Assembly: GCA_014218235.1 (NCBI GenBank)
Contig: JACBKR010000780.1
Span: 62,001 to 126,000 of the forward strand
From: Colocasia esculenta
Lineage: Eukaryota > Streptophyta > Magnoliopsida > Alismatales > Araceae
Direction: 5' to 3'
DNA length: 64,000 bases
How positions within the stretch are numbered: the first letter of the stretch is position 1; each line of letters opens with the position of its first letter. A program made the position numbers and the translations under genes. The notes beneath the pieces were generated by a model. The model did not search any database. It saw only the letters and a program-made list of their open reading frames with translations, and had not been told where the DNA came from. This document shows, piece by piece, positions 1 to 12,291 of the stretch.

Positions 1-295
1 ATTTACACAAATATGTCCAAATCTAACATATTTATAAATGTATCTCTCACTTTCACTGATTCAGTATAACTTATACACTTTTTCTGCGACTTACACATTT
101 TCTCCATAATTTACCTAATTTCAGTGTAACTTACACTGATTTAGTGTTATAGAAAGCGTGTAAATTACACTGAGTTAATGTAAGCTACAGAAAAAGAATG
201 CAAGCTATAGAGAAATTGTGTAAGTTACACTGAATCAGTGTAAGTGGGAGGCATAAATTTGTAAATATGTTACATTTGAACATATATGTGTAAAT
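1..295. mobile_element. Foldback MITE, possibly cut by the window edge
   Basis: The first and last thirds are a long imperfect inverted repeat. The left arm begins ATTTACACAAATATGTCC and the reverse complement of the right end begins ATTTACACATATATGTTC; similarity runs for well over 80 bp toward a centre near 148. Both arms contain repeated TTACACTGA/TCAGTGTAA words. No coding potential. The left border coincides with base 1, so the true terminus and target duplication cannot be checked. Confidence 0.7.
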
Positions 296-686
296 ATTTT
301 TAAAATAAAATTATTTTAAAATTTTCCCTAAGAAATATTAGCTATATTTGGACAGTGGAAAAATTACCCATCTAGCATACTATTGATCACTAGTGCTGGA
401 CTCCACCTAGCAAGAGCATTAAATACTCATTAAATATTTATATGTCATTCCTCATAAAATTATTTGTTCCCCTTAATTAACTATTAGTGACAAATATTTT
501 TTTACATGGGGAATGATAATTTTAAAAAACGGGGGTGGGGGGAAGATGGTGAGACCCACTTATGTCACGTGCGGCCCACATGACGTATAAGATGGGTAGT
601 AAATCTGCTCGTCTTATACAAAAAGTAATCATTTTTCTCGTACAATATGACTATCAATCACATAGTAAAAAAAATGTTAAAATGTA
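296..686. other. AT-rich intergenic stretch, nothing recognised
   Basis: A short AT-rich spacer between the foldback MITE and the first gypsy LTR. It contains a G-run near 531-542 and no open frame, RNA gene or repeat boundary that I can support. Confidence 0.5.
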
Positions 687-691
687 ATAGA

Positions 692-1659
692 TGGAGAGGG
701 AGAATCTCGATCCTCTGGTTCAAACTATAAGGCTCAGCAATACAACTGGGCCCATTAGGCGATAGTGTGGTTATCAAATGGGGACCTCTTGACGAGAAAC
801 CTAGTAACCAAATTGGGTCCATGAAGCGATCAGGAGCACCTAATCCACGGTCCCATGGGGAGGGTCCCTTCTCTCGATGTTGACACCAAAAAGAAGGCCT
901 CAGTGATAGAGAATAACTCACGAGGTAACCATCACAAAATGCGCAATGGCAGGATGCTAGCTTAACCTACCTCGTGCCTATCTCGATGGGAGGTTAGCCT
1001 AGTGGGGAACCTGACAATCTAACTAAGAGGATTTTTCACCCGGCTAACCCTTAAGCCAGTAGAGCCTTAGTTTAGTGGGGAAGCGATAGATACTCTTAAC
1101 TTGATTAGTTGGTCTGCATATCAATAGGAGCAAGAGCTCCAGAGCCCATAGCATCCACCTACGTTGAGAACCTCTTTGCAAATATGCCAAAGGAGCCTGA
1201 CCCACATCTCCCTCGAGCCTTGTGGAGTTAACAGCAAGGCATGACATGTGTACAAGTAGATGACATAAGGGCACTCCCAATCATGGCCAGTTACATGGTT
1301 TATGTATGGCTGACGACAACCCACTGAACCTGACCATGCCTGTCGCGGAAGATCAATAGGAGGTTCAATACATATAAAACCCACAAGGAACCCTTCGATG
1401 TGGGATAGGAACAAGTTAGCCAAAAATCTCCAGACCCACCAACACTGTGGGGAGCGATCTTGAATCATTCACCCTCTTGCTTTACCCTTGTTGGGATTTG
1501 ACTTAGACATCGAAGAGTTTTTTCCAAGATGCCAATCCCAAGGTTCATCCTATGCTCCTCTTGAAGGTCCCTCTCCTGCAACCATGGAATGCTATCTAGT
1601 TTTCTGATCATCTCAAGCCATCCAATGGTTTGCTGCAGATCCGAGATTGTGCCTCTCCA
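692..1659 (+). repeat. 5' LTR of the first gypsy element
   Basis: Starts TGGAGAGGG and ends CTCTCCA. It aligns along its length with 8738-10779 once the PIF-like insertion is removed. The Tat-LTR-like stretch TTTGACTTAGACATCGAAG lies near 1498-1516. The primer-binding region follows at 1660-1677 and resembles the equivalent region of the gypsy element at 49347. Confidence 0.8.
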
Positions 1660-1693
1660 TCTAATGCCATCTATGGGAAATGGATAGAAGGCC

Positions 1694-3330
1694 ATGGCAC
1701 GCAAGAGCAGTAGCAAGAGGGCTGACGAGAAGGGAAAATCTCTTCAAGAGGCCCTAGAGAATGAGGCCCCTCACCCTCACCCTACCACCGTAGCAAGTGT
1801 GCCCCTTGCCTTCTACGTGGCCAACCAACATATGCAGAACAACATCGATCCATTGACCTCCCTCGGCAAGAAGTTGGATCAGCTTATTGACCTGTTGGCA
1901 GCTCGCAATAGGTAGTAGAGATGCCCATGTTAGTGACAAGCCAACCTCCCCCTAGGAGAGACCTCTCACCGCGATGAGAGAACCACTAGTAGGTGCTTCT
2001 CCCTTCAAGGTGGGCGCCTCATAAGGCACGAAGTGAGTAGGGGGTCCCACTTCCTCCTCCCTATGAGGAGAAAGCTTCATTCCCCCTTAAGAAAGAGGCA
2101 TTGCTCGACAACCAACGCCACCCCAGCCGTCGGAGGATGCCCCGATGGTAGGTCGACCCTCCAACAGCCCCTTGCACCGACCCAGAGGTGGGACGCCTAC
2201 TCCGAGAGTTCGAGAGGCAATTCGCCAAGTAGGAATGTTGCATCAACACCCTATGGGAGGAAAGGTGAGGGAATCACGTCAACAAGGGCAAGGTTTAATT
2301 GCCCTTCACCTGGGAGATTTTGGAGGCTGCTCTGCCTACAAGGATCTACATCCCTACGACCTGGGCGACCAGGCCAACCACTACAACATCTTCGAAGCAC
2401 TCCAGACATTGTAGGGTGCTATCAATGCCATCAAGTGTTGGGCGCCCAAGCCTAGTTCCATAGCTCTCCTGCCCGGCCACGTGGCCAATTTTCATAGTTC
2501 GACAAGCGCTTTAAAAAGAGCTTTGCCAAGAGTGGGCCGCAAAAGACAGTAACAGGGCTGCTAGCATTGAAGCAAGTCCATGGGGAGAAGCTTCGGGACT
2601 TCATCACCCGCTTCCACACCAAACCTGTCTACATCCCCTGGCTTAAGAGGGACATGGCCATCAATGCCCTCACCCAGGGAATTACAGATGAGGGACTTTG
2701 ATGAGAGCTGGTCCTACATCCCCCCTGCAACCCCCTATGTTATGCAGAGTGTGAGGAGGTCTTGTTTGCATGTCGTGGGTACGCAATAGCAAGGAGGAAA
2801 AACATCTATCTGACTAGCCCTCCTGGCATGAACAAAAAATAAGTATCCATAGTGACTGGAGGGACTCATTGTGAAAGTTAAAGCATTACACCTAGCTGGC
2901 CACTCCTATGTACCAAATCTTTGAGGAGATCTAGGACAAGGAGTATGTCTGGCGCCCCAAACCACCCAAGACAAGTCCATGGCGGCAAGATCAACAGAAG
3001 TACTGCCACTTTCACTGAGACCACGACCACTACACTGACGATTGCCTAGCTTTAGGATGAGATCAAGGATCTCATATATTAAGGCTACCTCGACAAGCAT
3101 GTGGCCAACAACAAGAGAACCCACGTGCACCCCCCCCCCCCCCGAAGAAATTGATAACAGGCCCCGTAGCATGCAATCAATGTTATCTCAAGAGGCTCTA
3201 CTTTTGGCAAAGACACTCACCGAAGGAGGATGTGGTATGCCTAGCGGGTCCATCAAGGGGATGAGCACAAGAAGTTGGTCGCCACCAACCTGGGAGGCAG
3301 TGGGTCACTTTCTTTGATGAAGACCTTAAG
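1694..3330 (+). pseudogene. gag remnant of the first gypsy element
   Basis: An ATG at 1694 opens a 73-codon basic frame (MARKSSSKRA...) that ends in a stop. The Gag continues in fragments: a frame near 2145-2414, a capsid-like stretch near 2500-2700 (with words such as KRFKKSFAKSGP and LALKQVHGEKLRDFITRF), and a zinc-knuckle-like C-H-H-D-C stretch near 3003-3055. In Ty3/gypsy elements this protein forms the nucleocapsid particle. Here it is broken by numerous stops and shifts and cannot be functional. A run of C bases near 3130 marks further decay. Confidence 0.75.
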
Positions 3331-3366
3331 GGGATTCAGATCCCTCATGATGATGCACTTGTAATA

Positions 3367-3780
3367 TTGACAACCATAAATCATTGTAGTGTAAAGAGGA
3401 TCCTTGTCGATAATGGAAGTGCGCATAATGATTTGTCATATGACTGTTTCCTCAAGATGGGAGAAAACCCATCAAACTTGTGTACGATAAAGACACCCCT
3501 CTATGGATTCAATGGCCATGCCACGTATGTTGAGGGAATGATGGGCCTTCTAATTATCCTTAGTACTCCTCCACGAACCGTCACTTTTGTAGCAAACTTC
3601 ACAGTAATCAGAGGGCTGAATGCCTACAGTGCAATATTCAGCTAGAAAATCCTTAGCTAGATAAAGGTAGTACCCTTGACATACCACCAGAAGCTGAAGT
3701 TCCCAATGAAACAAGGAGTATGAGAAGTCCGAGGCAATCAAGTTGAAGCGAGGAAGTGCTACCTCATCCCCACCAAGACA
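3367..3780 (+). pseudogene. Retrotransposon aspartic protease remnant
   Basis: A 92-codon open stretch contains the protease active-site region as VKRILVDNGSAHNDLSYDCF, with DNG in place of the usual DTG/DSG. A very similar DNGAAPDVLFYDCF stretch occurs in the second gypsy element near 51150, supporting common ancestry. It is followed after stops by YHQKLKFP near 3690, which also matches the second element. The protease normally processes Gag-Pol. This copy is truncated by stops from 3642 onward. Confidence 0.8.
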
Positions 3781-3899
3781 ACAGAGCCCAAGGAAGACCG
3801 ATGCGGGAAAGCGATTACAGAGGAGAAAGTGATGGCTAGTGAACCCGACAAGGAGCTGTTGTCTATCTCCTTGTTAGATGATATGATCCTCAAAGTCAA

Positions 3900-4940
3900 A
3901 ATTGGCTCCGACTTCTCCCCTTAGCTTCAAAAGAAATAAAGGAGTTCATTTCATGCTAGGTGGATGCCTTCACATGATCTGTGACACATTAGCTTAACCT
4001 GGACCTGGCTTCCAAGCCTGTCCAACAACTAAAGAGGAAACATGCACCCGTACGACAGGAGGTCATCAAAAACCAAGTAGTCAAGGGGAGAACTATTGGG
4101 CTATTCCTAATGGCCCAGTACCCCACTTGGTTAGCCAACATCGTCTGGGAGTCAAAGTCCTATGGCCAGTGGCAAATGTGTGTCGACTTCATTGACCTCA
4201 ATAAGACCACACATAAGGACTGCCACCCACTCCAAAAGTATTGACCAATTAGTCGATAGTACTTCGGGCAATGCTCAACTTCCTTCATGCCTACTTTAGA
4301 TGTGATTAAATTCAAATGCATATAACCGGCATCGAGAAGATGGCCTTCCTTATAGATCTCGAGGACTTCTGCTACACTCAGATGCCTTTTGATTTGAAGA
4401 ATGTCGGAACAACCTACCAAAGGTTGTTGTGGAGATGCAGCGATCACAAAGCGTAAAGGATGTCCAACGACTTGTTGCTCGAGTCATTGCTCTCACCCGC
4501 TTCATTTCCTGGGCAATGGAGTGATGCTTACCTTTCTCCAGGCTATTGAGGGGACCTAAATTCGGCTCATCAACTGTATCATGGAATGAAGAATGTGAGA
4601 AGGCCTTCATCAAGCTAAAGGAGTACCTTTAGTCTCTGCCAACACTATCAAAGGTAATCCTAGGAAGACGCTCTACTTGTATATCTCGATTACACCTTCG
4701 ACGATTAGCTCAGTCTTGGTTTGAGAAGAGAAATGTGTACAAAGACCAATAGACTACATCAGCAAAATACTCCGGGATGCTGAGAGAAAGTATCCCACAA
4801 TTAACAAGGTCGTATTAGTGGCAGTTATCTTGGTAAAGCATCTCGAGACGTACTTCCAAGCACACAACATCATCATCTCTACTAACAAACCCTTGCGGAA
4901 AATTTTGGTGATACCGAGGCTTTCGATTGGCTTATGAAGT
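3900..4940 (+). pseudogene. Reverse transcriptase and RNase H remnant
   Basis: Broken frames carry RT words: CVDFIDLNKTTHKDCHP near 4180, MPFDLKNVGTTYQRL near 4380, and ECEKAFIKLKEYL near 4595, where the RNase H domain begins. These match the same positions in the second gypsy element. Stops are frequent. At 4951 a hAT-like MITE interrupts the RNase H and its connection to the following domain. Confidence 0.75.
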
Positions 4941-4950
4941 AAGTCGTGGC

Positions 4951-5452
4951 CAGGGTTGTAAACAGATTCAGATAATATCGGATCTGATTCAGATTCTTAT
5001 GTGATTAAGTTGATATTATTTGTTTAACAGATATCTGGCGGAGGTGAATTTTAGATACAAATATTATCCAAATAATAAATGGAGCAAACATAGAAACAGG
5101 TGAATCGCTCTAAAATGGAGTTATTTTTTACCATTAGATCCTAGATCTAATGGTCAATATATAATATATCTAATGTTAAAAATTTTGTTTGGAGAATGTT
5201 TGTGACATTTATTCTTAAAAAAAATACATATTTTTTCTTCAGATTTTTAAGTCACTTGATGTCTCTTATTAAGACACATATTTCCGAAGCAGATAATATC
5301 TACATCCGCTCCGAATTTGAATATTATCTGACTAAATTATCAACTTCGTATATGAATTTTTATCTGAAGCGAATACAGATTATCTGATTAACTATTCAAA
5401 TTAGAAATGGAAAACCTATATCATCTTTGTATCTGATCCATTTGCAGTCTTA
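4951..5452. mobile_element. hAT-like MITE inside gypsy pol
   Basis: The left end CAGGGTTGTAAACAGATTCAG and the reverse-complemented right end TAAGACTGCAAATGGATCAG are imperfect terminal inverted repeats. The 8-bp flanks GTCGTGGC (4943-4950) and ATTGTGGC (5453-5460) agree at six positions, as expected for an aged hAT target duplication. The gypsy reading frame resumes directly afterwards with ALGPSILTFDISYHLR. The AT-rich interior has no transposase. Confidence 0.72.
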
Positions 5453-5455
5453 ATT

Positions 5456-7290
5456 GTGGCCTTGGGACCTTCAATATTGACCTTTGATATCTCCTATCAC
5501 CTTAGGATTGCCATCAAGGGCCAAGCCCTTGCCGACTTCATTGCAGAGTGCATAGCCCCACAAGGAGAGGAGACACTGACATGGTTTGAGGTTATCCAAC
5601 CTAGTTTGAGGTTATCCAACCTAGGAACTCTTCGTTAATAGCTCGTCACACTCAGTTGGCAGTAGTGCGGGTGCATCCTATGCTTTCCTGAATGGATCGA
5701 GTTGTTGTATGCTTTGAATTCTGATTTGCTACCTCCAACAATGCTTCAGAATATGAAGTGCTCATTTAAGGGGGATGTATGGCTAAGCAACTCGGAGCAA
5801 CATGAGTCAGGATCTTCACCGAACCTCAGTTGGTAGCAAGCCAGTTCAACGATGACTACAAAGCTTAGGGACCCCAGATGGTCAAGTACCTTCAACTGGC
5901 TCAAGACCTGGCTTAGCAGTTTGTGAGATTTGAGGTAGTCCAAATTGCTAGGGAGTCCAACTCTTGAGCCGATGCCCTCTCCTGCCTAGCCTCATCCCAA
6001 AGCCCAGTTGGATCCTAGTCCATGCTCTTGGAGGAACTCGTGAACCCCAACATCGACGAGGAGCATATGAGGCTATCGAGGAGTTGGCCAACGATTGGGG
6101 GGCTCCCCTATATCTACTGGATGAAGGATGGCCACTCTCCTCCTGACACTCAAAGAGCCTTGGAGGCTCAAATATTAGGTCTATAGATTTATCCTCCTCG
6201 ACGATAGACTGTATAAGAGGTCCTGGTCTATGCCACTTCTGAAATTCCTTGGACCTGGTGAATCCAAGCAAGCGATCGAGGAAGTGTACAAAGGCATCTA
6301 CGACATACACCAAGGGGAAGATCGATGGAGCATATCCTATTAAGATGGAGATATTAGTGGTCGTCGCTTCAATATGATTGCTTAGACTACGTCTGTAAAT
6401 GTAATCATTGCTAGAAGTATGACCATTAGATCCCTACGCTCACTTCTTTGTCGGGATCCTATCCCTTCGCTCGGTGGGGGATCAACATCCTGGGGCCATT
6501 CCCGATCGTTCAAGTCTAGAAGAAATTTGTCATTATGGTCGCCGACTACTTCACCAAATGGATTGAGATAGAGTTGACTGCCAAGGTCACTGACTGAGCT
6601 ATCTAGAAGTTTTTCTAGTAGTCTCCCATCTGCTGCTTTGGCATTATCTGGGTAATAGTAAGCAAATGGCCGACAATTAAACTACTCCTACTTTAGAGAG
6701 AAGTGTGTTGAGCCAAGGATTTGTAATCACTTTACTTAAGTAGCCCACCCCTAGGCCAATGGATTGGTCGAGAACATCAACAAAATCTTCCTCAGGGGTT
6801 GAAGACTAATCTTGAGAAGCATGCTATGGGCCTCCTAGACCACTCCCAGAGTATTGACTGACGAAACTCCAGTTTAGCTAGTCTACAAGATTTAAGCTGA
6901 GATCCCACTAGAGGTCGGGAGACCTTCCATCTTAGTCATGGACTACCAACCAAAAGCCAATGAGCAAGGTGTCCTAGAGAGCCTAGACCTGGTCGATAAG
7001 ATCAGAGAAGCTGTGCAAATGAACTTGGTAGAGTACTAGAGACACATAACCTGAAACTATGACACACAAGCAAATGACATGCAGTTTATTTCAGGGGACT
7101 TGATCCTAAGGAAGGTAGAAGCCTCTCATCCACTCGAAGTAGAAGGGAAATTGGCATCAGATTAGGAGGGCCCACACCAAGTGATTGAAGTCTATGACAA
7201 ATGAGCATATGGACTAACCGTAATGGAGGGCAAGACAGTTTCGCGAACTTGGAACATGAAACTAAGGCGATTCTACCGGTGAGTCACCTT
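5456..7290 (+). pseudogene. Second RNase H and integrase remnant
   Basis: After the MITE the frame resumes with a word typical of Tat elements (GQALADFIAEC, near 5520). Next come a degraded second RNase H-like domain (near 5630-6000, including QIARESN.ADALS) and an integrase core (near 6480-6560, including FVIMVADYFTKWIE). The C-terminal part (near 7060-7270) ends with a SRTWNMKLRRFY word, equivalent to PRTWNA at the end of the second element. Dozens of stops make it non-functional. A 21-bp direct duplication lies near 5585-5626. Confidence 0.78.
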
Positions 7291-8737
7291 GACCTAACTC
7301 GAACCTGATGTATATTCCACAACCATGATATTCATGCAATATACAAAATTCTAGGGTAGGCTATTTCTTTCATTTCATGTAAGATGTGACTTGGAAGCCT
7401 GTACATAGAAAAGAAAAGGAAAAGTACTCCCATCTTTCATTTAATGTAAGTTGCTTGAAGTCTGTATGTGAAAAAGAGGAGAAGAAGAAGTCCCCATCCT
7501 CAGACAAAATGCTGTGAAGCAATCTAAGGGCAGATCCGCAGTATCTTAGTTGTTCCATGTCCTCCAACAAGACAGTCGTCAACCCCACAAGCACGGTGGA
7601 CTAGCTCCCAAAATTGTTGTTGATAGGAAGGCCCGCCACAGTCGGAGTGGAAACCCCTGGTGCAAAGACATCCTTGACTATCGGGTCTGGGGTAGAGGAA
7701 GCATGGGGTTAGAGCTAATGTGCTACAACCCTGTCCAAATCCCCCTGGCCCAACATGCACCGAGGGTGTAGCCCTTGCCACCCAATCAACCATGAGTTCC
7801 CATCGCAGCTGAGCCAACACCACTAGCACCCATAGCCCACCTCTGATGTTCCTACCATAGCGCCATTGCTAGCCAGAGCTCCATGTTTTTTTTGACAAAA
7901 GAACATGCGAAAGGCCACATGCAGAGTCGCCAGAGAAGGAAGCCCTAACAACAAAGGTAGCCCTATTCGAGAGGACTTGATCTTCAAAGGAGAAACACAT
8001 CCCTTACATAGCCATGGAAGCCGTGATGCAAGAGCCACCTTATCAGATGAAGGATCAACGGTCACTTCAGTCGCTTCCTCCGAGGCTGCCTTAGGTTGAC
8101 TGACACCCTGATCAGTTGTAAGGAATGAGAAGACAGAGGAAGAAAAGGTAGAAGCTTGTGATCCATAGGTGGATTCGCCAAGACAAATCCTCTGGCAAGG
8201 AAGGGAAAGCCAGAACGAGAGTATCATGGTCATCTAAAGGAGATGCCTGAGCGGAAGATGAAGATAGAAGTTGAGAACGGAGGAACACTGAAAGCTACTG
8301 GAATAGGTAGATGAAGCAACCCTACTAGGGGCATTTAAACGCAGAAAATCCAAAGGGTGTTATGAATTCCAGAAACTTTCGTCTCCTCAAAAGCTGAAGT
8401 GTCCATGCTGGCTCGAGGAGGCTTGAGGATCGTGGTGAAGTATATGCGAGTACAACGCAACTCCCTGAGGAAGATGGGGATCAAGACATCATCTAAGTGG
8501 CAAAATCATGAGATTTTTACAATGGATAGTGCAGCAATAGAAAATTCGCCATACCCTAGCAGATCGGCAATGGCATCTCCCAATGCCTAAACCCTCTCGT
8601 GACCCCCGATGCGACGTGTCGGCATAGTACATGCCATTGAGAGGCTCATTAACAAAGAGACCTACTCACCCGTCCCTCTCTCCGTAATTACTCCTCAATT
8701 TAAGGCCCATTAACTTGGGAGTAGGGGAGAGGGCAAG
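7291..8737. other. Pol-to-LTR spacer of the first gypsy element, possible antisense ORF remnant
   Basis: This 1.4-kb spacer lies between the end of pol and the 3' LTR. In Tat-lineage elements this interval often carries an antisense accessory ORF, and the second gypsy element in this window shows one. A 136-codon minus-strand open frame at 7823-8233 may be its remnant, but I recognise no conserved domain. The polypurine tract closes the interval at 8721-8737. Confidence 0.4.
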
Positions 8738-10779
8738 TGGAAAGGGGGAATCTCAACCCTCTAGCCCAAATCATACGGCCCAACAATTCAACTCGGCCCA
8801 TTAGGTGATATCTCGATTATCAAATGGGACCTGCTCAACAAAAACTTGACAGGAACCCCTAATAAGAAACTCAGTTACCAAATCAAGCCTATGAAGCGCT
8901 AATGAGTACTTGATCCGTTAGTCACATGGTGAGGGCCTCTTCTCTCTGCGTCGATGCAGAAAGAAAGCCGCGACAATAGAGGATAGCTCCTGAGCTAACC
9001 GTATCGAAATGTGCAATGGTAGGATGCTAGCTTAGTCTACCTCACGCCTACCTTGACAAGATGTTAGCCTAGTGGACAACTCGGTAGCCTAACTAAGAGG
9101 ATTTCTCACCGGCCAACCCTTAAGTTAATAGAGCCTTAGCTTGGTGGAGAAGCAATAGACACTTCTGACCTGTTTAGTTGGTTTGCATATCAATGAACTT
9201 CAGAAGCCATAGTGTTCGCTTACATTGAGCATCTCTCTGTGAATACACCAAAGGAGCCTAGCCCACGTGTCCCCCGCCCCCTAGAGTGCATGTGTATAGG
9301 TAGATGACTTGAGGGAGCTCCTAATCATGGCTAGCAAGATAGTCTACATATGGCCGATGAGAATCCATCAAGTCCTACGTATGGAAAGCTCCACCATGAG
9401 CAAGTCAAAGGCTCATAACCCTGATCATGCCACAACCTAGTAAGACGAAGATCGTCAAGAGAGGCTCAAGGCGCATAAAACTCACAAGGAACCCTTCGAT
9501 GTGAGATAGGAACAAATAAATTGAAAAAGTTCTAGACCAACCAACACCGTGGAGAGCGATCTTGAATCATTGGTCATCTTATTTTATTTTTGTTGAGATC
9601 TAACTTATAGAGTGTTTGGTTGTAATTTTTTACCTCTTTTTTCTCAAAAATTTTTTTAAAAAAGAAGATGTTCACTAACACATGTTTGGTAAGATAATTT
9701 TTTTTAGGAAAGGAATCCCACCTGTCTAAAACTTTCTCCAGAAAAAAATAACTCTTCACCATTTTTTTTTTAAAACTCTCACACACGATGTCTGCCCCCT
9801 CCCCCCTGTCGCCCCCTCTCCTCCTCTGGATCGCACCCCCCCCACACCCCCCCCTTTGGCGCCACCCCTTCCTCCTCCCCCCACGTCGCCCCCCCCTCCT
9901 CGCCTGGATCCCACTTTGTCACACCCTTCCTCCCCCCCCCACCCCCGGTCGCCCTCCCTCCCTGCCACCGCCCTCCCTTCTCTTCTCTCTCTCTCTCTAA
10001 TGCCACCGCCCTCCCTTCTCTCTTCTCTCTCTGTTGCCACCGCCCCTCCCTCCCTGCGCCCTCTCGTCCTTCCCCCCCCATCGCCCCCTGCATCGCGCTG
10101 GCACCGCGCCATCCTCCCCACACCGCCCTCCTCCTCCTCCTTTCCACCCCCTGGATCCCCCATCTGCCGCCCCTTCCTCCCCCCCACCCCACACCCCGGT
10201 CGCCCTTCCCCCCCCCTGCCAACGCCGCTCTTCTCTCTTCTCTCTCTGCTACCACCGCCCTCCCTCCCTGCGCGGTCACCTCCCTTCTCTCTTCTCTTCT
10301 ACCTGCCACCGCCCCTCCCTCCCCGCGCCCTCCTCCTCCTCCCCCCCCATCGCCCCCTGCACCGCGCTGGCACCGCGCCCTCCTCCCCGCACCGCCCTCC
10401 TCCTCCTCCTCCTCCTCCTTTCCACCCCCCCCCCCCCCCAATCGCCCCCTGCACCATCCCTCCTCCCCACCCCGCAAGGCCCTCAAACAAATTAAAAAAA
10501 AAAACCACTTCTTGCCAAATAGATAAAACAATTTTTTTGCAATTTAAAATTTTAGTAAAAAACAGAGACATCATTAGTTTTTAGATAAAAATAATAAAAA
10601 AAACATTTAAAACACCCTTAAACATCGAAAAAATTTAATTTTTGAGACGTCACTTCTAAGACCCTCTAATCCTTCGTTCCTTTCCTCATGTCCATTTTTT
10701 GCAACCGCCAAACGTCTTCCAATTTTTTGATCTCAGATCATCTAATAATCCACTACAGATTCGCAATCGAGTCTCTCCA
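8738..10779 (+). repeat. 3' LTR of the first gypsy element, split by a PIF-like insertion
   Basis: Starts TGGAAAGGGGG directly after the polypurine tract. It parallels the 5' LTR to CTAACTTA (9600-9607) and resumes at AACATCGAAAA (10621), exactly as the 5' LTR reads GACTTAGACATCG. It ends CTCTCCA at 10779. Removing 9608-10620 restores LTR continuity, which dates the PIF-like insertion after the retrotransposon. Confidence 0.8.
9608..10617. mobile_element. PIF/Harbinger-like non-autonomous element with C-rich core
   Basis: Flanked by TTA (9605-9607 and 10618-10620), the 3-bp target type of PIF/Harbinger elements. The left end TAGAGTGTTTGGTTG and the right end AAAACACCC are degenerate inverted termini. 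The AT-rich arms surround about 700 bp made almost only of C and T (9780-10500). No transposase. It belongs with the element at 35178-36166, which lies in the opposite orientation. Long open frames on both strands here are composition artefacts. Confidence 0.7.
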
Positions 10780-10994
10780 ATGGATTTCTATTTCTTCACT
10801 CGCTTCGGACTCATTCAGAACCTCATATTCTACATCAGACCATCAGATTATTAGTTAGACTACACAACCATGTCCATTAGATGGAATCATGGGCATACCA
10901 GTGGACAATAATAAGACGAATGCTAGGAGGTAAGTTCTTTGAAATTGGTGCACATTACGATACTAAGGAAATTGGTGCATATTAGGTTCAAAAG
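10780..10994. other. Short intergenic spacer
   Basis: Unique-looking AT-rich sequence between the end of the first gypsy element and the LINE-like retroposon. It supplies the left copy of the retroposon's target duplication at 10995-11010. No gene seen. Confidence 0.5.
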
Positions 10995-11010
10995 GAAAAT
11001 TCGTGAGACT

Positions 11011-12291
11011 TTTTTTTTTTTTGAACAAGGAGATAACTTTTCATTAAACCACTGAAATTAGTACATGGAGTAGGTGTGGCAGAGGCATGACCAGCACCCC
11101 CACTACCCACACTAGCAAGTGGTGACCCATTACAGACATGGAGCTGACATCACAAGGACAACACACACCACCGAGGAAGAAAGATCTACAGGTACACAGG
11201 GTCCAGAGAAGAGCCAAGTGCTCAAGGAATTGCCAAAGAATAGGGTGAAAAAAAACCCCAATTCCACTGTCAATCTGAAATGCCGTAGTCTGTGACCGAA
11301 CATCGCCAGCGGCAACGCGGCGAGATGAAGCAAACCCACAGCCAAACCATATGCCGGGGAGGAGCTCGACGGAAAACGGAGAAAGAGGATGATACAGAGA
11401 TCATCACAAGAGGCGATCGGAGTAATCCTTCGCATAAGCTTTTAAAGGATCTTCTGAGACGTTGCTGAACACTAGTGCCGCAATGAGATTCTTGACAGTC
11501 ATCATGCAGGGGAGTGAAGATCTTGTCCGTATGTCGCTCTGAGACGTTGGGAAGGGTCGCCAGACTACGCTGGCGGCGGGCCAACGGGAGAAGCATACCC
11601 ACGAACTCCATCGCAGGGGGGAGCTCGACATGGACGATGGGATCCAAAGAGGCCGATAGATGTGCCCAAGGGCGCAAAAATAACTATGTCCGTGCTGTAA
11701 ACAGAGCTGCCAAGGATACGCCGTTTGATGTGAGATCGGCGAAGAGTGTAACCTTCCATGGAACCCAAGTCTTTGACAGTGCTCAAACTGAACAAAGAGG
11801 AGACCATGCACCTGCTATGGAGAAGTAAATGGAGAGGGCAAGCATCGCCCCTACCTCCAACAACAAGAGCTCCACACACACGGAAGCCATTAAAGGGAAA
11901 GTAAATAGGAAACATACTGATAGATGAAACTACAAGCAGGCCAGAAGAAGCTTGAACCGCTGTAGAAGAGGATCCTCCACACAATGTAGAGAACAAAACC
12001 CTCCCCAAAGAAGGGAGATAACACTGGGAGACTAGCTCCCAACCCAAGAACACAACACAGATGTAAACCGGAGCCGGAGATGGAAACTATCCCAAAACAA
12101 AAATACAGGCTAAGCAATGCCGAAGACGGAGACAGAGGTGGAGGGGGGGAGGGGGTTCCGACCAAAAAGAGGAAACCCCCTCCCCTCCGGGAGGAGACGC
12201 TGACGGCGAGGCGGGTTCAAAGAAACCCCAGAGCTTCTCACTCTAAAAATTCTAGAGTGAGAAGCCTACAAACTCTGGAAAGCATGCCTCC
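11011..12291 (-). mobile_element. LINE-like retroposon, no RT retained
   Basis: A 16-bp direct repeat GAAAATTCGTGAGACT flanks the unit at 10995-11010 and 12292-12307. Next to the left copy is a T-run (11010-11022), the poly(A) tail of a minus-strand transcript whose last bases include AATGAAAAGTTATCTCC. Long target duplication plus poly(A) indicates target-primed reverse transcription. Fragmentary minus-strand open frames (135 aa at 11404-11811, 162 aa at 11565-12053) show no endonuclease or RT motif. It is probably an internally deleted LINE or a LINE-dependent non-autonomous retroposon. Confidence 0.8.
12233..12265. repeat. 13-bp-arm inverted repeat near the retroposon 5' end
   Basis: GCTTCTCACTCTA and TAGAGTGAGAAGC are perfect complements separated by 7 bases. 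They sit about 26 bases from the 5' end of the minus-strand retroposon, so the transcript would begin with a stable hairpin. Confidence 0.75.

Larger units (their letters stand above)
692..10779 (+). mobile_element. Degenerate Tat-type Ty3/gypsy retrotransposon
   Basis: Two homologous LTRs (692-1659 and 8738-10779) bracket a plus-strand gag-protease-RT-RNase H-integrase remnant. The 5-bp flanks are ATAGA (687-691) and ATGGA (10780-10784), a target duplication with one substitution. A purine tract (about 8721-8737) lies directly before the 3' LTR, and gag starts shortly after the 5' LTR. All coding parts carry many stops and frameshifts, so the copy is old. The second RNase H segment before integrase and the sequence relatedness to the element at 48784 indicate the Tat lineage. 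Two younger elements are nested inside. Confidence 0.88.

Noticed and set aside
9756..10584. Open frames of up to 250 codons on both strands (Pro-rich or Gly/Arg-rich)
   Set aside because: Almost pure C/T sequence lacks stop codons by composition; it lies inside a PIF-like element.
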